DNA from: JAPOXR01 sp963662395
GTDB taxonomy: Bacteria; Pseudomonadota; Alphaproteobacteria; Rhodobacterales; Rhodobacteraceae
DNA: 64,000 bases
Assembly: GCA_963662395.1 (NCBI GenBank)
Contig: OY759511.1
Coordinates: 4,030,001 to 4,094,000 of the forward strand
Direction: 5' to 3'
This document shows positions 17,690 through 25,973 of the stretch, piece after piece. Position numbers and translations under genes: made by a program. The stretch's first letter is position 1. The number at the start of each line of letters is the position of its first letter. The notes beneath the pieces are model-generated. The model did no database searches. It saw only the letters and a program-made list of their open reading frames with translations, and was not told where the DNA came from.

Positions 17690-19371
17690 AACTCGGCAAG
17701 TCCGGCGTCAAGATTCTCGAAAACGGAATCATCCTGACCGACAATGCGGAGTTTCACGAGATCGCGGCGGTGAGCCGCGACGGCCGGGTCTTCGTGGTGG
17801 CCGGCGGGCATCGCTACCGGAAGTGTTTCACCGAGACACTCGCCGAGCTGGTGCGACTGAAAGTCGTTCCGGACTCGGTCTGGGCCGACCAGGAGATCAC
17901 CGAGCCGGAAACGATCCGGAACTTCTACGGGTCGGCCAGGGAGCAGGTGCAGACCTCGCAGAGCGGTGATACGGCGAGGGCCAAGCTCGACAAGGTGCTC
18001 AGCGATGCCGCCATGGCCCGCGCCTCCGACGTGAAGATCAAGGAGGATACGGCGCGCACAACGATCCGGGTCAAGGTTGGTGGCCGCGAGTTCACGTCGG
18101 GGATGGCCTGGACGGTGTCGGAAGGCACCAGTGCCATGGCGGCGCTGTTCGACGCCCGTGACGAGGGCACGGGCGAATCGACGGCTCTGGCCGGCAAGTT
18201 CCAGTCATTCTCGGTCAGTCCCGGCCGGCCGAACCTCCGGCTGCCTCCGGGCGTGGTGAAGCTCAGGGGCCAGCGCGGGTTCCACGAGGTGGACACCGGC
18301 ATGGGCGGCCACATGGTGCTGCGCCTCTTCTATTCCGACGAGGCACAGCAGGCGACGGCCACCCTGGAATCCCTGGGATTCGACGAGGAGATTTCCTCGG
18401 CGCTGGCTGTTGCCAGGGCCAAGCTCTCCGGCGGGATCATCGTCGCCGGGGCAACCGGCGACGGCAAATCAACGACCCTGGTCCGCTGCCTGCAGAAACT
18501 CTACGACGACCATCACAAGCAGATCTCGATCGTCACCATCGAGGATCCGGTGGAATACCGGATCAGGGGTGACGGAATCACGCAGATTCCCGTCAAGTCC
18601 AGCGGCTCGGCCGAGGACCGGGCGATCGCGTTCCGCCAGGCGCTCATGCATTTTGTCAGGATCAACCCGGATGTCGGCGCCATCAGCGAGATTCGCGATG
18701 CAGATGCGGCCACCGAGGTGCTGCAATTCATCGACACCGGTCACCAGGTATGGACGACGATCCACGGATCGACAGCCAACGGCATCCTGTTCCGCCTGAT
18801 CGAGATGGGCATTGCTCCGGAAGAACTGTGCAAACCGGGATCGATCGAGGTGCTCATGAAGCAGTCCCTGGCTCCGCTCCTGTGTCCCAGCTGCGCCATT
18901 CCCTTCGAGGAGTCCGGAGACGGCCGGGTGGGAGTGGTTGGCGATCATCTCCAGAGCCTCGAGATCGACCTCGACAATGTCCGGGTGCGCAATCCGGACG
19001 GGTGCAGCCTGTGCCGGCCGAAGAGCGAGGATCCGGTGGCCCGGGCAGCGTGGTGCGGATACCGCCGGCAGGTGGCCGTGGCCGAGGTCATCCTGCCGGA
19101 TGAGGGGTATTTCGAGCGGGTGCGAAGACGGGACAGCTTCGACGCCCTGAACCACTGGCTGTGCCCGCGCAATGCCGGTGGCCTGGGAGGGACGCCATTG
19201 CCGGCCAAGCTGGCCGGGATGGTAGCCGATAGATGTCTCGATCCTTTCGACGCCATCCGCAAGGGCACCGATTTCACCTCGATCGACAAGACGCTGATCC
19301 CGGGGCTGGAGATCACGTCGGTGCGGGCCGACCTGTCGACGGTCACTCCGTTCAGGGCGCCGGCCAAATGA
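17686..19371 (+). CDS. pilQ: PilQ/GspE-type pilus assembly ATPase
   Basis: GTG start at 17686 with GGAGG six bases upstream, overlapping the pilP stop. Motifs: Walker A GATGDGKSTT near residue 255, Asp box TIEDPVEYRI, the Walker B region NPDVGAISEIRD, and the His box TTIHGSTANG. A zinc-binding pair follows: CPSC near 405 and CSLC near 440. This is the complete motif set of PilB/GspE secretion ATPases. It powers pilin polymerisation at the inner membrane. Length 561 fits. Distinct from the DotB-type ATPase at 46935, which lacks the cysteine module. Confidence 0.92.
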   Translation: MKLGKSGVKILENGIILTDNAEFHEIAAVSRDGRVFVVAGGHRYRKCFTETLAELVRLKVVPDSVWADQEITEPETIRNFYGSAREQVQTSQSGDTARAKLDKVLSDAAMARASDVKIKEDTARTTIRVKVGGREFTSGMAWTVSEGTSAMAALFDARDEGTGESTALAGKFQSFSVSPGRPNLRLPPGVVKLRGQRGFHEVDTGMGGHMVLRLFYSDEAQQATATLESLGFDEEISSALAVARAKLSGGIIVAGATGDGKSTTLVRCLQKLYDDHHKQISIVTIEDPVEYRIRGDGITQIPVKSSGSAEDRAIAFRQALMHFVRINPDVGAISEIRDADAATEVLQFIDTGHQVWTTIHGSTANGILFRLIEMGIAPEELCKPGSIEVLMKQSLAPLLCPSCAIPFEESGDGRVGVVGDHLQSLEIDLDNVRVRNPDGCSLCRPKSEDPVARAAWCGYRRQVAVAEVILPDEGYFERVRRRDSFDALNHWLCPRNAGGLGGTPLPAKLAGMVADRCLDPFDAIRKGTDFTSIDKTLIPGLEITSVRADLSTVTPFRAPAK

Positions 19372-20498
19372 GCCGGGGCGACAAGCCGTCTGGCTCGCCG
19401 GCGGCCAGCCCGGCCGAGCGAGCGCATCCGGCGGCGCGCCGGGCGCATGCCGGGATCGAGGATCACCTGCACCGCCTCGCCTTCGGCCTGGCGGTGCGGG
19501 CCGAGGCCTGGCAGCTGATGGCGGATTTCACCGGCACCGGAATGGAGCACGCCCGCGCCCTGGAGACGGCGGCGGAGATCTTCACCATCCGCAAGCAGAA
19601 ATCGGTATCGCACATCCTGCTGCAGATGCGGCTCGACCTGTCGCGCGGCTCCATCATGCGGTCGGCCAAGCTCTACGCCTCCGAGAACGACGTGCTGATG
19701 TTCTCCGGCGAGGGCGAGATCGAGGCGAGGGCGATGTACCAGGGGGCGGCGAGAGTGGCCCGGGCGCAGTTGACCTTCCGCAACGCGGTGCTGGCAGCGG
19801 TGTTCGGTCATGCGGTCACGCTGCTGGCGCTCGGCGTCCTGTTCTTCATTCTGGGGACGCGGCTGTTTCCGGCCATCGAGCCGCTGCTCGACCCGACCAC
19901 GCTGCCGATCCATATCAGGATCCTGGCCTCGATCTCGGGATTCTTTGCCGACCAGTGGATCCTGTTGCTGGCGGGAGTGATCGGTACGATTGCCGGGATC
20001 AGCATGTCGCTGCGCCGCTGGTCGGGGGTCGGAAGATCGTTTGCCGACCGGATCCCGCCCTGGTCGCTATACCGGATCCTGTCGAGCCTGACCTTCCTGG
20101 TGCTGTTGGTCGAGAGTGGAATGATGGGGCGGAACCTGACCACCGGGTGGCTGCTCGACCTGTCCAGGATGTCGGGGCCGTATGTCAGGCGTCGGGTCCA
20201 GGGGATCGCCGGCCTGGCCGGGAACGACCCTGCGGGGATCGGTGCCGCCGCCCTCAAGGCCGGTTATGGCTGGCCGACCACCGATCTGTCGGCCACGTTG
20301 GCCGCCTATGCCCAGCAACCGGGCTGGCTGAGCAACTTTTCGGAGTATCTGGACAGGTGGGTGGCACAATCCGAGGCACGGGCAAAGGCCGCCGCCCGCG
20401 GATTCCAGATCACCCTGCTGGCGATGATCGGCATTACCCTGGGCGGGACGATATCCACCATATTCTCGCTGATCGAACACGTTCAGATGGGAGTGTGA
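19368..20498 (+). CDS. pilR: PilR/GspF-type inner-membrane platform protein
   Basis: The ATG at 19368 overlaps the pilQ stop. The 376-residue protein has the GspF arrangement: a cytoplasmic helical domain, one membrane segment near 150 (TLLALGVLFFILG) and one near 200, a second helical domain, and a last membrane segment at the C-terminus (ITLLAMIGITLGGTISTIF). Such proteins link the assembly ATPase to the growing pilus. Size and position match R64 PilR. Confidence 0.85.
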   Translation: MSRGDKPSGSPAASPAERAHPAARRAHAGIEDHLHRLAFGLAVRAEAWQLMADFTGTGMEHARALETAAEIFTIRKQKSVSHILLQMRLDLSRGSIMRSAKLYASENDVLMFSGEGEIEARAMYQGAARVARAQLTFRNAVLAAVFGHAVTLLALGVLFFILGTRLFPAIEPLLDPTTLPIHIRILASISGFFADQWILLLAGVIGTIAGISMSLRRWSGVGRSFADRIPPWSLYRILSSLTFLVLLVESGMMGRNLTTGWLLDLSRMSGPYVRRRVQGIAGLAGNDPAGIGAAALKAGYGWPTTDLSATLAAYAQQPGWLSNFSEYLDRWVAQSEARAKAAARGFQITLLAMIGITLGGTISTIFSLIEHVQMGV

Positions 20499-20554
20499 CG
20501 ATCGGCAGACCGGGATGGCACCGCCATCCCACCAACTCGAGCGAGGACAATGTC

Positions 20555-21142
20555 ATGACAGACACAACCAACACGGCTTCGCCATCTGCCAGCCGGCGTA
20601 CCCGGTGCCGGCGGCGCGGGCTGACGATCATGGAAGCGGTATTCTGGATGGGCGGCTTCGCGATCCTCGTTGCTTCCATGCTGGGGCTCTACGTGGTCTT
20701 CACCAACAATCAGCGGGAGCTGCAGACGCGGCAGCTCGTGCAAACCGTCATCGGCGCGGTCAGGGGTCTCTACGCGTCCAATGTCAATTATACCGGGCTG
20801 GCTCCGGCCATTCTGGTCAATGCCGGCGAGATCCCGCTGAACTACGTGCGAGGAACCGCCATAGAGACGCCGTACGGCGGCGCCGTCACGCTCGGCGGCT
20901 GGGATGGCGGCTGGGCCATGGGGATCGTCAATACCCGCACTGATGCCTGCATTGCGATCCTGTCGGATTTCGTGTCCGGCACCGGGTTTCACGAACAGGT
21001 TACCGGGGCCGCCAACCTGGCCGCAGTTCCGGCGGCCATTACTGCCGCCACGGCGACGGCGACGACGATCGTCGGATCGGTTGCGGCGGTGAACACCGCC
21101 TGTGCGGCGGCAACCAAGAATCTGGTGATCGAGTTCAGGTAG
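20555..21142 (+). CDS. pilS: PilS-like type IVb major prepilin
   Basis: Start ATG 20555 with GAGG eight bases upstream. The 195-residue product has a 22-residue basic leader ending RRRG, then LTIMEAVFWMGGFAILVAS. Cleavage after Gly22 gives Leu+1 and the diagnostic Glu+5. The hydrophobic N-terminal helix is followed by a globular domain with two cysteines (one in DACIAIL, one in NTACAAA) that could form the pilin disulfide. The long leader and size are typical of type IVb pilins of R64-like thin pili. It needs a prepilin peptidase; only half of one is encoded next door. Confidence 0.9.
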   Translation: MTDTTNTASPSASRRTRCRRRGLTIMEAVFWMGGFAILVASMLGLYVVFTNNQRELQTRQLVQTVIGAVRGLYASNVNYTGLAPAILVNAGEIPLNYVRGTAIETPYGGAVTLGGWDGGWAMGIVNTRTDACIAILSDFVSGTGFHEQVTGAANLAAVPAAITAATATATTIVGSVAAVNTACAAATKNLVIEFR

Positions 21143-21154
21143 GGCCCACCGGCC

Positions 21155-21562
21155 ATGATCGAACGGTCGGAGATGCTGCTTGTTGCTGCCGGTCCGTTCG
21201 CCGGCGGCCTGGCTGGCTGTATCGGCTGGCGGATTCCCCGCTCCATGAACTGGGTCTCGGGCCGGTCGGCCTGCGAGTCCTGCTGCCATGTGCTCGCCGC
21301 GTGGCAGCTGGTGCCGATCCTCTCCTTCCTGTGGCTGGGCGGAAGGTGCCACCATTGCCGCGGGAAGATCAACCCGGCATGGCTGGCGGTCGAGCTGGCG
21401 GCATTGGCGGTGACCGCCGGCAGTGTCTGGCTCCTGCCGCCGCCGGCGGCCTGGTCGGCCTCGGCGGGGGGATGGTTGTTGATATTTGTTGCGATTCTCG
21501 CCCACCAGTGCCGGTCAATCGACAACGGCGCGTACGATCCGCCTGAAAGGAGGAAGCCGTGA
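21155..21562 (+). CDS. pilU: N-terminal (CxxC) domain of a prepilin peptidase, stand-alone
   Basis: The 135-residue protein has the DiS_P_DiS domain of type IV prepilin peptidases. It has an N-terminal membrane segment, a cysteine pair C40-xx-C43, the segment LVPILSFLWLGGRC, and a second pair C65-xx-C68 followed by GKINPAWLAVELAA. It then stops after one or two more membrane segments. Both catalytic Asp motifs of the A24 aspartic peptidase are missing, so it cannot cut prepilin alone. The missing domain is encoded at 46003-46419 on the other strand. The last bases overlap the next gene's start. Full-length enzymes have about 220-290 residues. Confidence 0.8.
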   Translation: MIERSEMLLVAAGPFAGGLAGCIGWRIPRSMNWVSGRSACESCCHVLAAWQLVPILSFLWLGGRCHHCRGKINPAWLAVELAALAVTAGSVWLLPPPAAWSASAGGWLLIFVAILAHQCRSIDNGAYDPPERRKP

Positions 21563-23409
21563 CAGGGATTTCAACGCCGGGGCCTGACCGGCGGATGTCG
21601 GCCAGGGAAGCGGTGGACCGGGCGTTCCGGGAAGAGGAGCCGGCAGAGGCCATGGAAGAGATTGACCGGGAGTTTCGTGTGGGAGCGGCCCATTCCTGGC
21701 CGCCTGCGCCAACTGCTGGACCACCGCCAGCCGACATCCGGGACATGCAGGCCGGCCTCCTGTGCATGCATCACGACGCTCTGGCTGTGAGGCAGAGGCT
21801 GGTGCGGAACGGAAGGCGGAACAGCTGGATACAGTGGTCCGAAATGATCGAAATGGTGGCGATGGCCATGGTCGCCATTGCCCTTGCCGTCAGCGTCTGT
21901 CCGGCTGGCCGCTCACATGTCGAAAGACGGGCCGTCATCTTCCGGCGGATGGTAGACGCCCCTCGAGGTCGTGCCGCCATTGCCGTGCCGGTAATGGGTG
22001 CGGCCACGCAGGATGCCCTCGGCCCTGGCGGCCGCTTCATCAGAGCGCAGTGCGGCAAGACCGCCCAGATAGGTCACCAGGGTGGGGAATTCTCCTTCAT
22101 CGGCCGCTTCCAGGGCGGTGATGTAGGCGTTCTTGTTGTTTGCCGGGATCACCGGCGGGAACTCGCCGGCCTTGGCATAGGCCCAGGCCATCAGCAGGCG
22201 GGAGATCCTGCCATTGCCGTCCTGGAAGGGATGGATGCGCACGAATTCATGATGGAGCCACGCGGCCTCCAGTTCCGGTGCCAGATCCAGATCGGCATGG
22301 CCTGCATGGAATGCGAGGAACCGGTCGATCTCGGTCTCAACCTGCTCCGGCGGACAGTATTCATGGACGAAGCCGTCCCGGCGGCGCGGGTTGTTGGGCC
22401 GGATCTTGTACTGGCCCTTTCTGAGCGGGATCTCGGTCCGGTTGCCGAAGGGATCGATGCCGGCCGCACTTTCCTGGTGGCGGGTCAGCAGCAAATGCCA
22501 TTCCTTGATCGCCGAGCCGGTGAGCGGCCGCTCCTCCCTGACATGGGCAAACATCATCTCCAGCGCGGCGTGCTGGTCCTCGAGGAGGCCCTTCAGCGTG
22601 TTGTCGGAAATCTCGGTGGCCGAGTGTGCGCCCCGCACCCCCTCGAAGCCCTCGGCGATCAGCGTCTCGGTCATACCCCGGCGCAACAGGTACAACCCCT
22701 CGATCTGTCCGGTCTCGATGGCGAAGGCGCGCCTGTGTTCCCGGAGCCAGATATCCATGGAAGACCGGTCGATGGCCGGATCCTCGAGCTTCCGGCGGGC
22801 CTGCCGCCAGCGGGCGGCAGCGGCGCGGGCACCGTCATGCTTCAGCCCGCGGTATTCCGGGGCAAGGTCGCGCACCCGCCGCCAGATGGAGCCGATGGGT
22901 TTCTGCTTCTTGTCAGCCATGGCTTCAACCTATGTGCGCCGGCGGTGCCAGGCAAGCTCACTGCTCTGTCCGGGCTCCGTGCATCGGCGGCCAGAGCCTC
23001 CAGCCTCGCCTCGATGCGGGCCAGGGCGGTGTTGGCGGAGGTCCGGCTCGGGATCTCGTCGAACTCGTCCCGGACCGGAACCAGCAGACAGAGCGTCGGG
23101 AGATCGAAATCGATCATGGGGACCGGAAGCCCGGGCCGTGCGGGCACGGCTTCCGGTCATTCGGAATCAGTCATCAAATGGCGAGGGTGGCTCATACGGG
23201 TCCGGGATGGCCAGCAGGTCGGCATAAGGCAGCCTTTCATCTTCCCCGGGCTCCTCCGGCGGGCTCGTCGGCGCCGCCGGTCCGGGCTCGATGCCCATCT
23301 CCCGGGCCATGTCATGGATATCCATCACCCGGAAGCCTGCCCGGACATACTGCTCGCGCCGCGCCGGGCTGAAGACCGGCGAGATCAGCAGCTTCTCCCT
23401 GGTCATTGA
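21559..23409 (+). CDS. Single-span membrane protein of pil operon; 3' end uncertain
   Basis: Translation start is strongly supported: GTG at 21559 follows AAAGGAGG by about five bases and overlaps the previous stop. The first 118 residues look coding, with an acidic helical N-terminus (SAREAVDRAFREEEPAEAM) and one membrane segment (MVAMAMVAIALAVSVC). From 21913 the open frame runs antisense through the Fic gene and stays open to 23409 (616 residues), which is unlikely to be selected as protein. The original 3' end was probably replaced when the Fic block arrived, leaving a read-through tail. Only the 5' 350 bases are supported. Confidence 0.4.
   Translation: MTGISTPGPDRRMSAREAVDRAFREEEPAEAMEEIDREFRVGAAHSWPPAPTAGPPPADIRDMQAGLLCMHHDALAVRQRLVRNGRRNSWIQWSEMIEMVAMAMVAIALAVSVCPAGRSHVERRAVIFRRMVDAPRGRAAIAVPVMGAATQDALGPGGRFIRAQCGKTAQIGHQGGEFSFIGRFQGGDVGVLVVCRDHRRELAGLGIGPGHQQAGDPAIAVLEGMDAHEFMMEPRGLQFRCQIQIGMACMECEEPVDLGLNLLRRTVFMDEAVPAARVVGPDLVLALSERDLGPVAEGIDAGRTFLVAGQQQMPFLDRRAGERPLLPDMGKHHLQRGVLVLEEALQRVVGNLGGRVCAPHPLEALGDQRLGHTPAQQVQPLDLSGLDGEGAPVFPEPDIHGRPVDGRILELPAGLPPAGGSGAGTVMLQPAVFRGKVAHPPPDGADGFLLLVSHGFNLCAPAVPGKLTALSGLRASAARASSLASMRARAVLAEVRLGISSNSSRTGTSRQSVGRSKSIMGTGSPGRAGTASGHSESVIKWRGWLIRVRDGQQVGIRQPFIFPGLLRRARRRRRSGLDAHLPGHVMDIHHPEACPDILLAPRRAEDRRDQQLLPGH
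21913..22920 (-). CDS. Class II Fic protein (AMP-transferase)
   Basis: 335 residues. The Fic motif HPFQDGNGRISR lies near residue 229 and matches HPFx[D/E]GNGRxxR fully, with catalytic His and phosphate-binding Arg. Upstream, T70-GQI-E74-G75 fits the autoinhibitory [S/T]xxxE[G/N] motif in front of the Fic core, the mark of class II enzymes that silence themselves. N-terminal Fic_N-type helices precede it. Such enzymes usually transfer AMP to Tyr, Ser or Thr hydroxyls of target proteins. No separate antitoxin is needed. It is antisense to the tail of the pil-operon reading frame. Confidence 0.92.
   Translation of the reverse strand: MADKKQKPIGSIWRRVRDLAPEYRGLKHDGARAAAARWRQARRKLEDPAIDRSSMDIWLREHRRAFAIETGQIEGLYLLRRGMTETLIAEGFEGVRGAHSATEISDNTLKGLLEDQHAALEMMFAHVREERPLTGSAIKEWHLLLTRHQESAAGIDPFGNRTEIPLRKGQYKIRPNNPRRRDGFVHEYCPPEQVETEIDRFLAFHAGHADLDLAPELEAAWLHHEFVRIHPFQDGNGRISRLLMAWAYAKAGEFPPVIPANNKNAYITALEAADEGEFPTLVTYLGGLAALRSDEAAARAEGILRGRTHYRHGNGGTTSRGVYHPPEDDGPSFDM
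22842..23117 (-). CDS. Small hypothetical protein overlapping fic start
   Basis: MIDFDLPTLC begins at 23117; a longer start at 23147 is possible. The first 50 residues look coding (RDEFDEIPSRTSANTALARI). The last 25 overlap the start of fic in another frame. No ribosome-binding site is clear. It could be a leader or a degraded gene. It resembles no known Fic antitoxin. Confidence 0.3.
   Translation of the reverse strand: MIDFDLPTLCLLVPVRDEFDEIPSRTSANTALARIEARLEALAADARSPDRAVSLPGTAGAHRLKPWLTRSRNPSAPSGGGCATLPRNTAG
23121..23158. terminator. Strong stem-loop between the ATPase and fic genes
   Basis: GACCGGAAGCC at 23121-23131 pairs perfectly with GGCTTCCGGTC at 23148-23158. Inside, GTGC and GCAC can pair too. 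There is no T-run on either side, so it is either a factor-dependent terminator, an RNA-stability hairpin or a recombination-related palindrome. Confidence 0.5.
23155..23245 (-). repeat. Direct repeat P, copy 1 (tail of ATPase gene)
   Basis: About 75-85 bases around the ATPase stop match 25601-25680 at roughly 80 percent by eye. Both encode, on the minus strand, a tail of the type LAIPDPYE-PSPFD and then a stop. Confidence 0.7.
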
Positions 23410-24860
23410 ACGCAGGCGATGGCCTCTCTCGTCTCCGATCTCCACCAGGAAATCCTCGAAATCCTGCTTCAGCTTGTTCGTATCGTGCTTCCCGGCATTG
23501 CGCTTGCATCCCGCCATCACCAGCACCGAATCCGGATCTGTCGACTTGCCCCGGAAGGCCATGGCATCGATGTCCGCCAGATCCGCTCTCTTCACCGACT
23601 TTCGCCAGGCTCCCTGCCTGCTCCAGGTCACGTCCGGCTGGCTGGTCAGCCAGGCAACCGCCATGCGCTCCAGCACCGACCCTTCCAGGTTCTGCAGTCG
23701 GCTGAGCGGCGTGGTCTGCTCGTCGTCGGGAGGAGTGTCCCATTCATCGTCTGCCTCGCGGAACATCTCCGGATACACAGTGATCTGAAACAGCGTGCTG
23801 TTGTCGGCAATCCGCCACCTGGGATCGCCCTTGGCCATGAACTGGCCATACCTCTCGACCATCCCCAGATGTTTCACCAGCATGTCGAGCGATTTCCGCA
23901 GCTCGTCATCCGGCTTCTCCCTGAACTCTGCCGGGAACTCCGACAGGGTCATGCCGACCGGCTTCTGCGCCAGGTGCAACAAGGCCGGCCTGGCCGGTTC
24001 GGCCAGCTCGACATATGCCTTGCTGTCGAACCGCTCCCGCCGATTGCGCTGCAGCAGGTCCCGGCGCCAGTCGAGAAACGCCAGCCGCCAGGCGTGGTCG
24101 CTCTTCCAGGCACGCATCTCGGCCAGGGCGGGGATCCTGTCCTCGCCGGGCCCGGCGACGGGAGGCGGGGCGGCGACGAAATTCCTCCAGTTCCCGGGCA
24201 CGCCGCCGAAGGCGGTCCACAGCGTCAGCATCCGGCCGGGATATTGCAGGAAGCCCTGCTCTTGTGCCATCTCGAACACCGTCGGCAATGGCCATTGCGT
24301 CAGTTCGGTGGCCAATGTCGCCCGGCCGTGCAGCGGCTCCGTGCTCCGGAACATCTCCTGCACCTTCTGCTGGTGCGAACCCATCATGATCAGCTTGCCG
24401 GGCGGGCGATCGCCACGCAGCGAGCGGGAGCGGTCGATCAGCAGCTTGAGGCCGCCTTCCAGCCCCATCGGCTTCGCCATCTGGAACTCGTCGAGGCAGA
24501 CCGTGACGTCCCGGGCGAGCAGATGCCGCACCATGCCGAGGAAGCGCTCCACGGGATATACTTGGCCTCCAATTCGTCCGGAAGCGGGATCGACGAGACG
24601 ACCTCCGAGCCGAATCTCTTCCGGATGTCCCGCTTGAGTCGATCGTTGGCGGCCACCTGGCCTTCAATGCCGGGATCCCGCAACTCGAAGATCAGCATCG
24701 GCGGATTATTGCCGGACCGGCGGCGCGTCTCTTCGAGCAGCTCGGTCTTGCCGATGCCGCGCCCGCCCAGGATCAGCTCGGCCCTGAAGCCGGGCATCTC
24801 GATGACAGACCTGACCTCCGCCAGTTCTCTCTCGCGGCCATAAAAGCGCCATTCAGCCAT
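23167..24860 (-). pseudogene. AAA ATPase (archaeal-ATPase/DUF234-like), frameshifted
   Basis: The N-terminal part (start 24860, MAEWRFYGRERELAEVRSV) has Walker A GGRGIGKTELL near residue 32. At about 24545-24560 the frame breaks after LEAKYIP. In the next frame the protein resumes with VERFLGMVRHLLARDVTV, Walker B CLDEFQ and runs to 23167. The C-terminal half has the layout of the PD-(D/E)xK-like domain of DUF234 ATPases (ADIDAMAFRGKS, then LVMAGCKRNAGK). A single missing base explains the break. Intact relatives are about 560 residues. It could be a recent loss of function, an assembly error or programmed frameshifting. Its tail (IPDPYEPPSPFDD) is repeated at 25609. Confidence 0.75.
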
Positions 24861-24873
24861 CGTTGTTCCTCCT

Positions 24874-24896
24874 CATCACGGCAGCTTCAGGCACTG
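24874..24896 (-). repeat. Direct repeat Q, copy 1 (orphan LysM gene tail)
   Basis: A 23-base stretch is identical to 25951-25973, the last codons of the ankyrin-LysM gene (GQCLKLP and stop). Here it has no gene body attached, apart from a short in-frame REGQCLKLP reading, so it looks like the stump of a second, deleted copy. Confidence 0.75.
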
Positions 24897-24975
24897 GCCT
24901 TCCCGGGCGCGTTCTGTTCGGTCACTGCCGACCTCCTTGCGATTGCGTTGTGCCATGCCCGGCCGGCGGGCCGGG

Positions 24976-25542
24976 TCAATGTGGTGTTCCTCCGGCATGG
25001 CAATGCCGTTCCAGCATCTCCAGGCGATCCTCCATGACGACCTTCGTCAGACCGAACCGGAAGGCAAGCTCCTCGATGGCCTGGGTGGTCAGGATGGAAT
25101 ATCCTGCCCTGATCCGGGCGAGCCCGGCGGGCGGGATCACCAGGTCGAAGGCCAGGCGGTTGGCCTCGTTCTCGACATGGGTCGGTTGGTCCGACCGGAG
25201 CAGGACGTTCTCCTCCCACGGCTCGCCATCGACGATGCGATCGCGGTGCAGCAGGAAATGCGCCAGCTGATGCGCCAGCGTGAAACGCTGTCTGCCCTTG
25301 GCCTCGTGGCGATTGATGCGGATCACGAAACCGCCATCCTCGCGACCGAGTTGGCCGGAGATGTTGCGCGGAAGCGTCGCCAGCCGAACCTGGACGCCCA
25401 GGGATCTGGCCAACGGCCCCAGCTTCACCGGCACCTCGCCGAGACAGCTCTCGATCTTCCTTTGCTGCTCCGGCGGCAGCGAGCGGAATTCCCTGGACGG
25501 CGGAATGGCGATCTCGCCCGCTGCCGGCCGATCACGCGTCAT
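24976..25542 (-). CDS. ImmA/IrrE-like protein with HQLAH in place of HExxH
   Basis: A 188-residue protein of the ImmA/IrrE (COG2856) family. Features: SLGVQVRLATLP, IRINRHEAKGRQRFTLA, then H91-Q-L-A-H95 FLLH, and the third-ligand region ENEANRLAFDLVIP near 125. The usual metallopeptidase motif is HExxH; here the catalytic Glu is Gln, so zinc could bind but peptide cleavage should be impaired. The C-terminus (TTQAIEELAFRFGLTKVVMEDRLE) has the typical helical end. ImmA proteins usually cleave a partner XRE repressor to derepress mobile elements; no partner gene adjoins it. It may act as a binder or decoy. Confidence 0.85.
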   Translation of the reverse strand: MTRDRPAAGEIAIPPSREFRSLPPEQQRKIESCLGEVPVKLGPLARSLGVQVRLATLPRNISGQLGREDGGFVIRINRHEAKGRQRFTLAHQLAHFLLHRDRIVDGEPWEENVLLRSDQPTHVENEANRLAFDLVIPPAGLARIRAGYSILTTQAIEELAFRFGLTKVVMEDRLEMLERHCHAGGTPH

Positions 25543-25600
25543 GGACCATCTCCTTCGAGCGCTCGATCACGTCCTGCAGAAACCTGTTCCTGCATCCATC

Positions 25601-25680
25601 CGGAATCATCAGTCAAACGGCGACGGCGACTCATACGGATCCGGGATGGCCAGCGGATCGTCATATGGCAGCCTGTCATT
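25601..25680 (-). repeat. Direct repeat P, copy 2 (orphan ATPase gene tail)
   Basis: Minus-strand reading gives RLPYDDPLAIPDPYESPSPFD and a stop, matching the tail of the ATPase at 23167 (written here as the paralogous end LPYxDxLAIPDPYExPSPFD). There is no ATPase body upstream, so this is the 3' stump of a second copy. Confidence 0.7.
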
Positions 25681-25922
25681 TATTGCCGCCAGCCGAAAGC
25701 GCCAGGCCGGGTCACGGTGCAGGTCCCGCGGGAGTCGGCTTCGACAACCCAGGCATCCAGCTCCGGCCCGCGCTGTGATGCAACATCCTGGCCGCAGCTG
25801 CAGCCATCGAAGCCGCACAGCGCCCGGCGCCAGCGCTTCAGAGTGGGCATGGACACGCGCTCGCCGAAGCCCTTGCGGATCCGGATTTCGGTGTTGTGGA
25901 ACGTATTCCTGAGAGTGATCAC
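25680..25922 (-). CDS. Small conserved hypothetical protein with CxxxCxCG motif
   Basis: 80 residues starting MITLRNTFHNTEIRIR. Core LKRWRRALCGFDGCSCG with three closely spaced cysteines. I recall small proteins with the pattern LRN-FHNTE followed by R-ALCG--GC-CGG in many environmental bacteria, of unknown function. The cysteines could bind a metal. Its 3' end abuts repeat P copy 2. Confidence 0.65.
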   Translation of the reverse strand: MITLRNTFHNTEIRIRKGFGERVSMPTLKRWRRALCGFDGCSCGQDVASQRGPELDAWVVEADSRGTCTVTRPGAFGWRQ

Positions 25923-25950
25923 ATGTGCCTCTGCAGAAAATCGATCACGT

Positions 25951-25973
25951 CATCACGGCAGCTTCAGGCACTG
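25951..25973 (-). repeat. Direct repeat Q, copy 2 (native tail of ankyrin-LysM gene)
   Basis: Exact 23-base match to 24874-24896. Here it is attached to the full gene. Confidence 0.75.

Noticed and set aside
23419..24843. 474-codon plus-strand frame opposite the ATPase
   Set aside because: Antisense shadow; the minus strand has Walker A, Walker B and DUF234-like signatures despite the frameshift.
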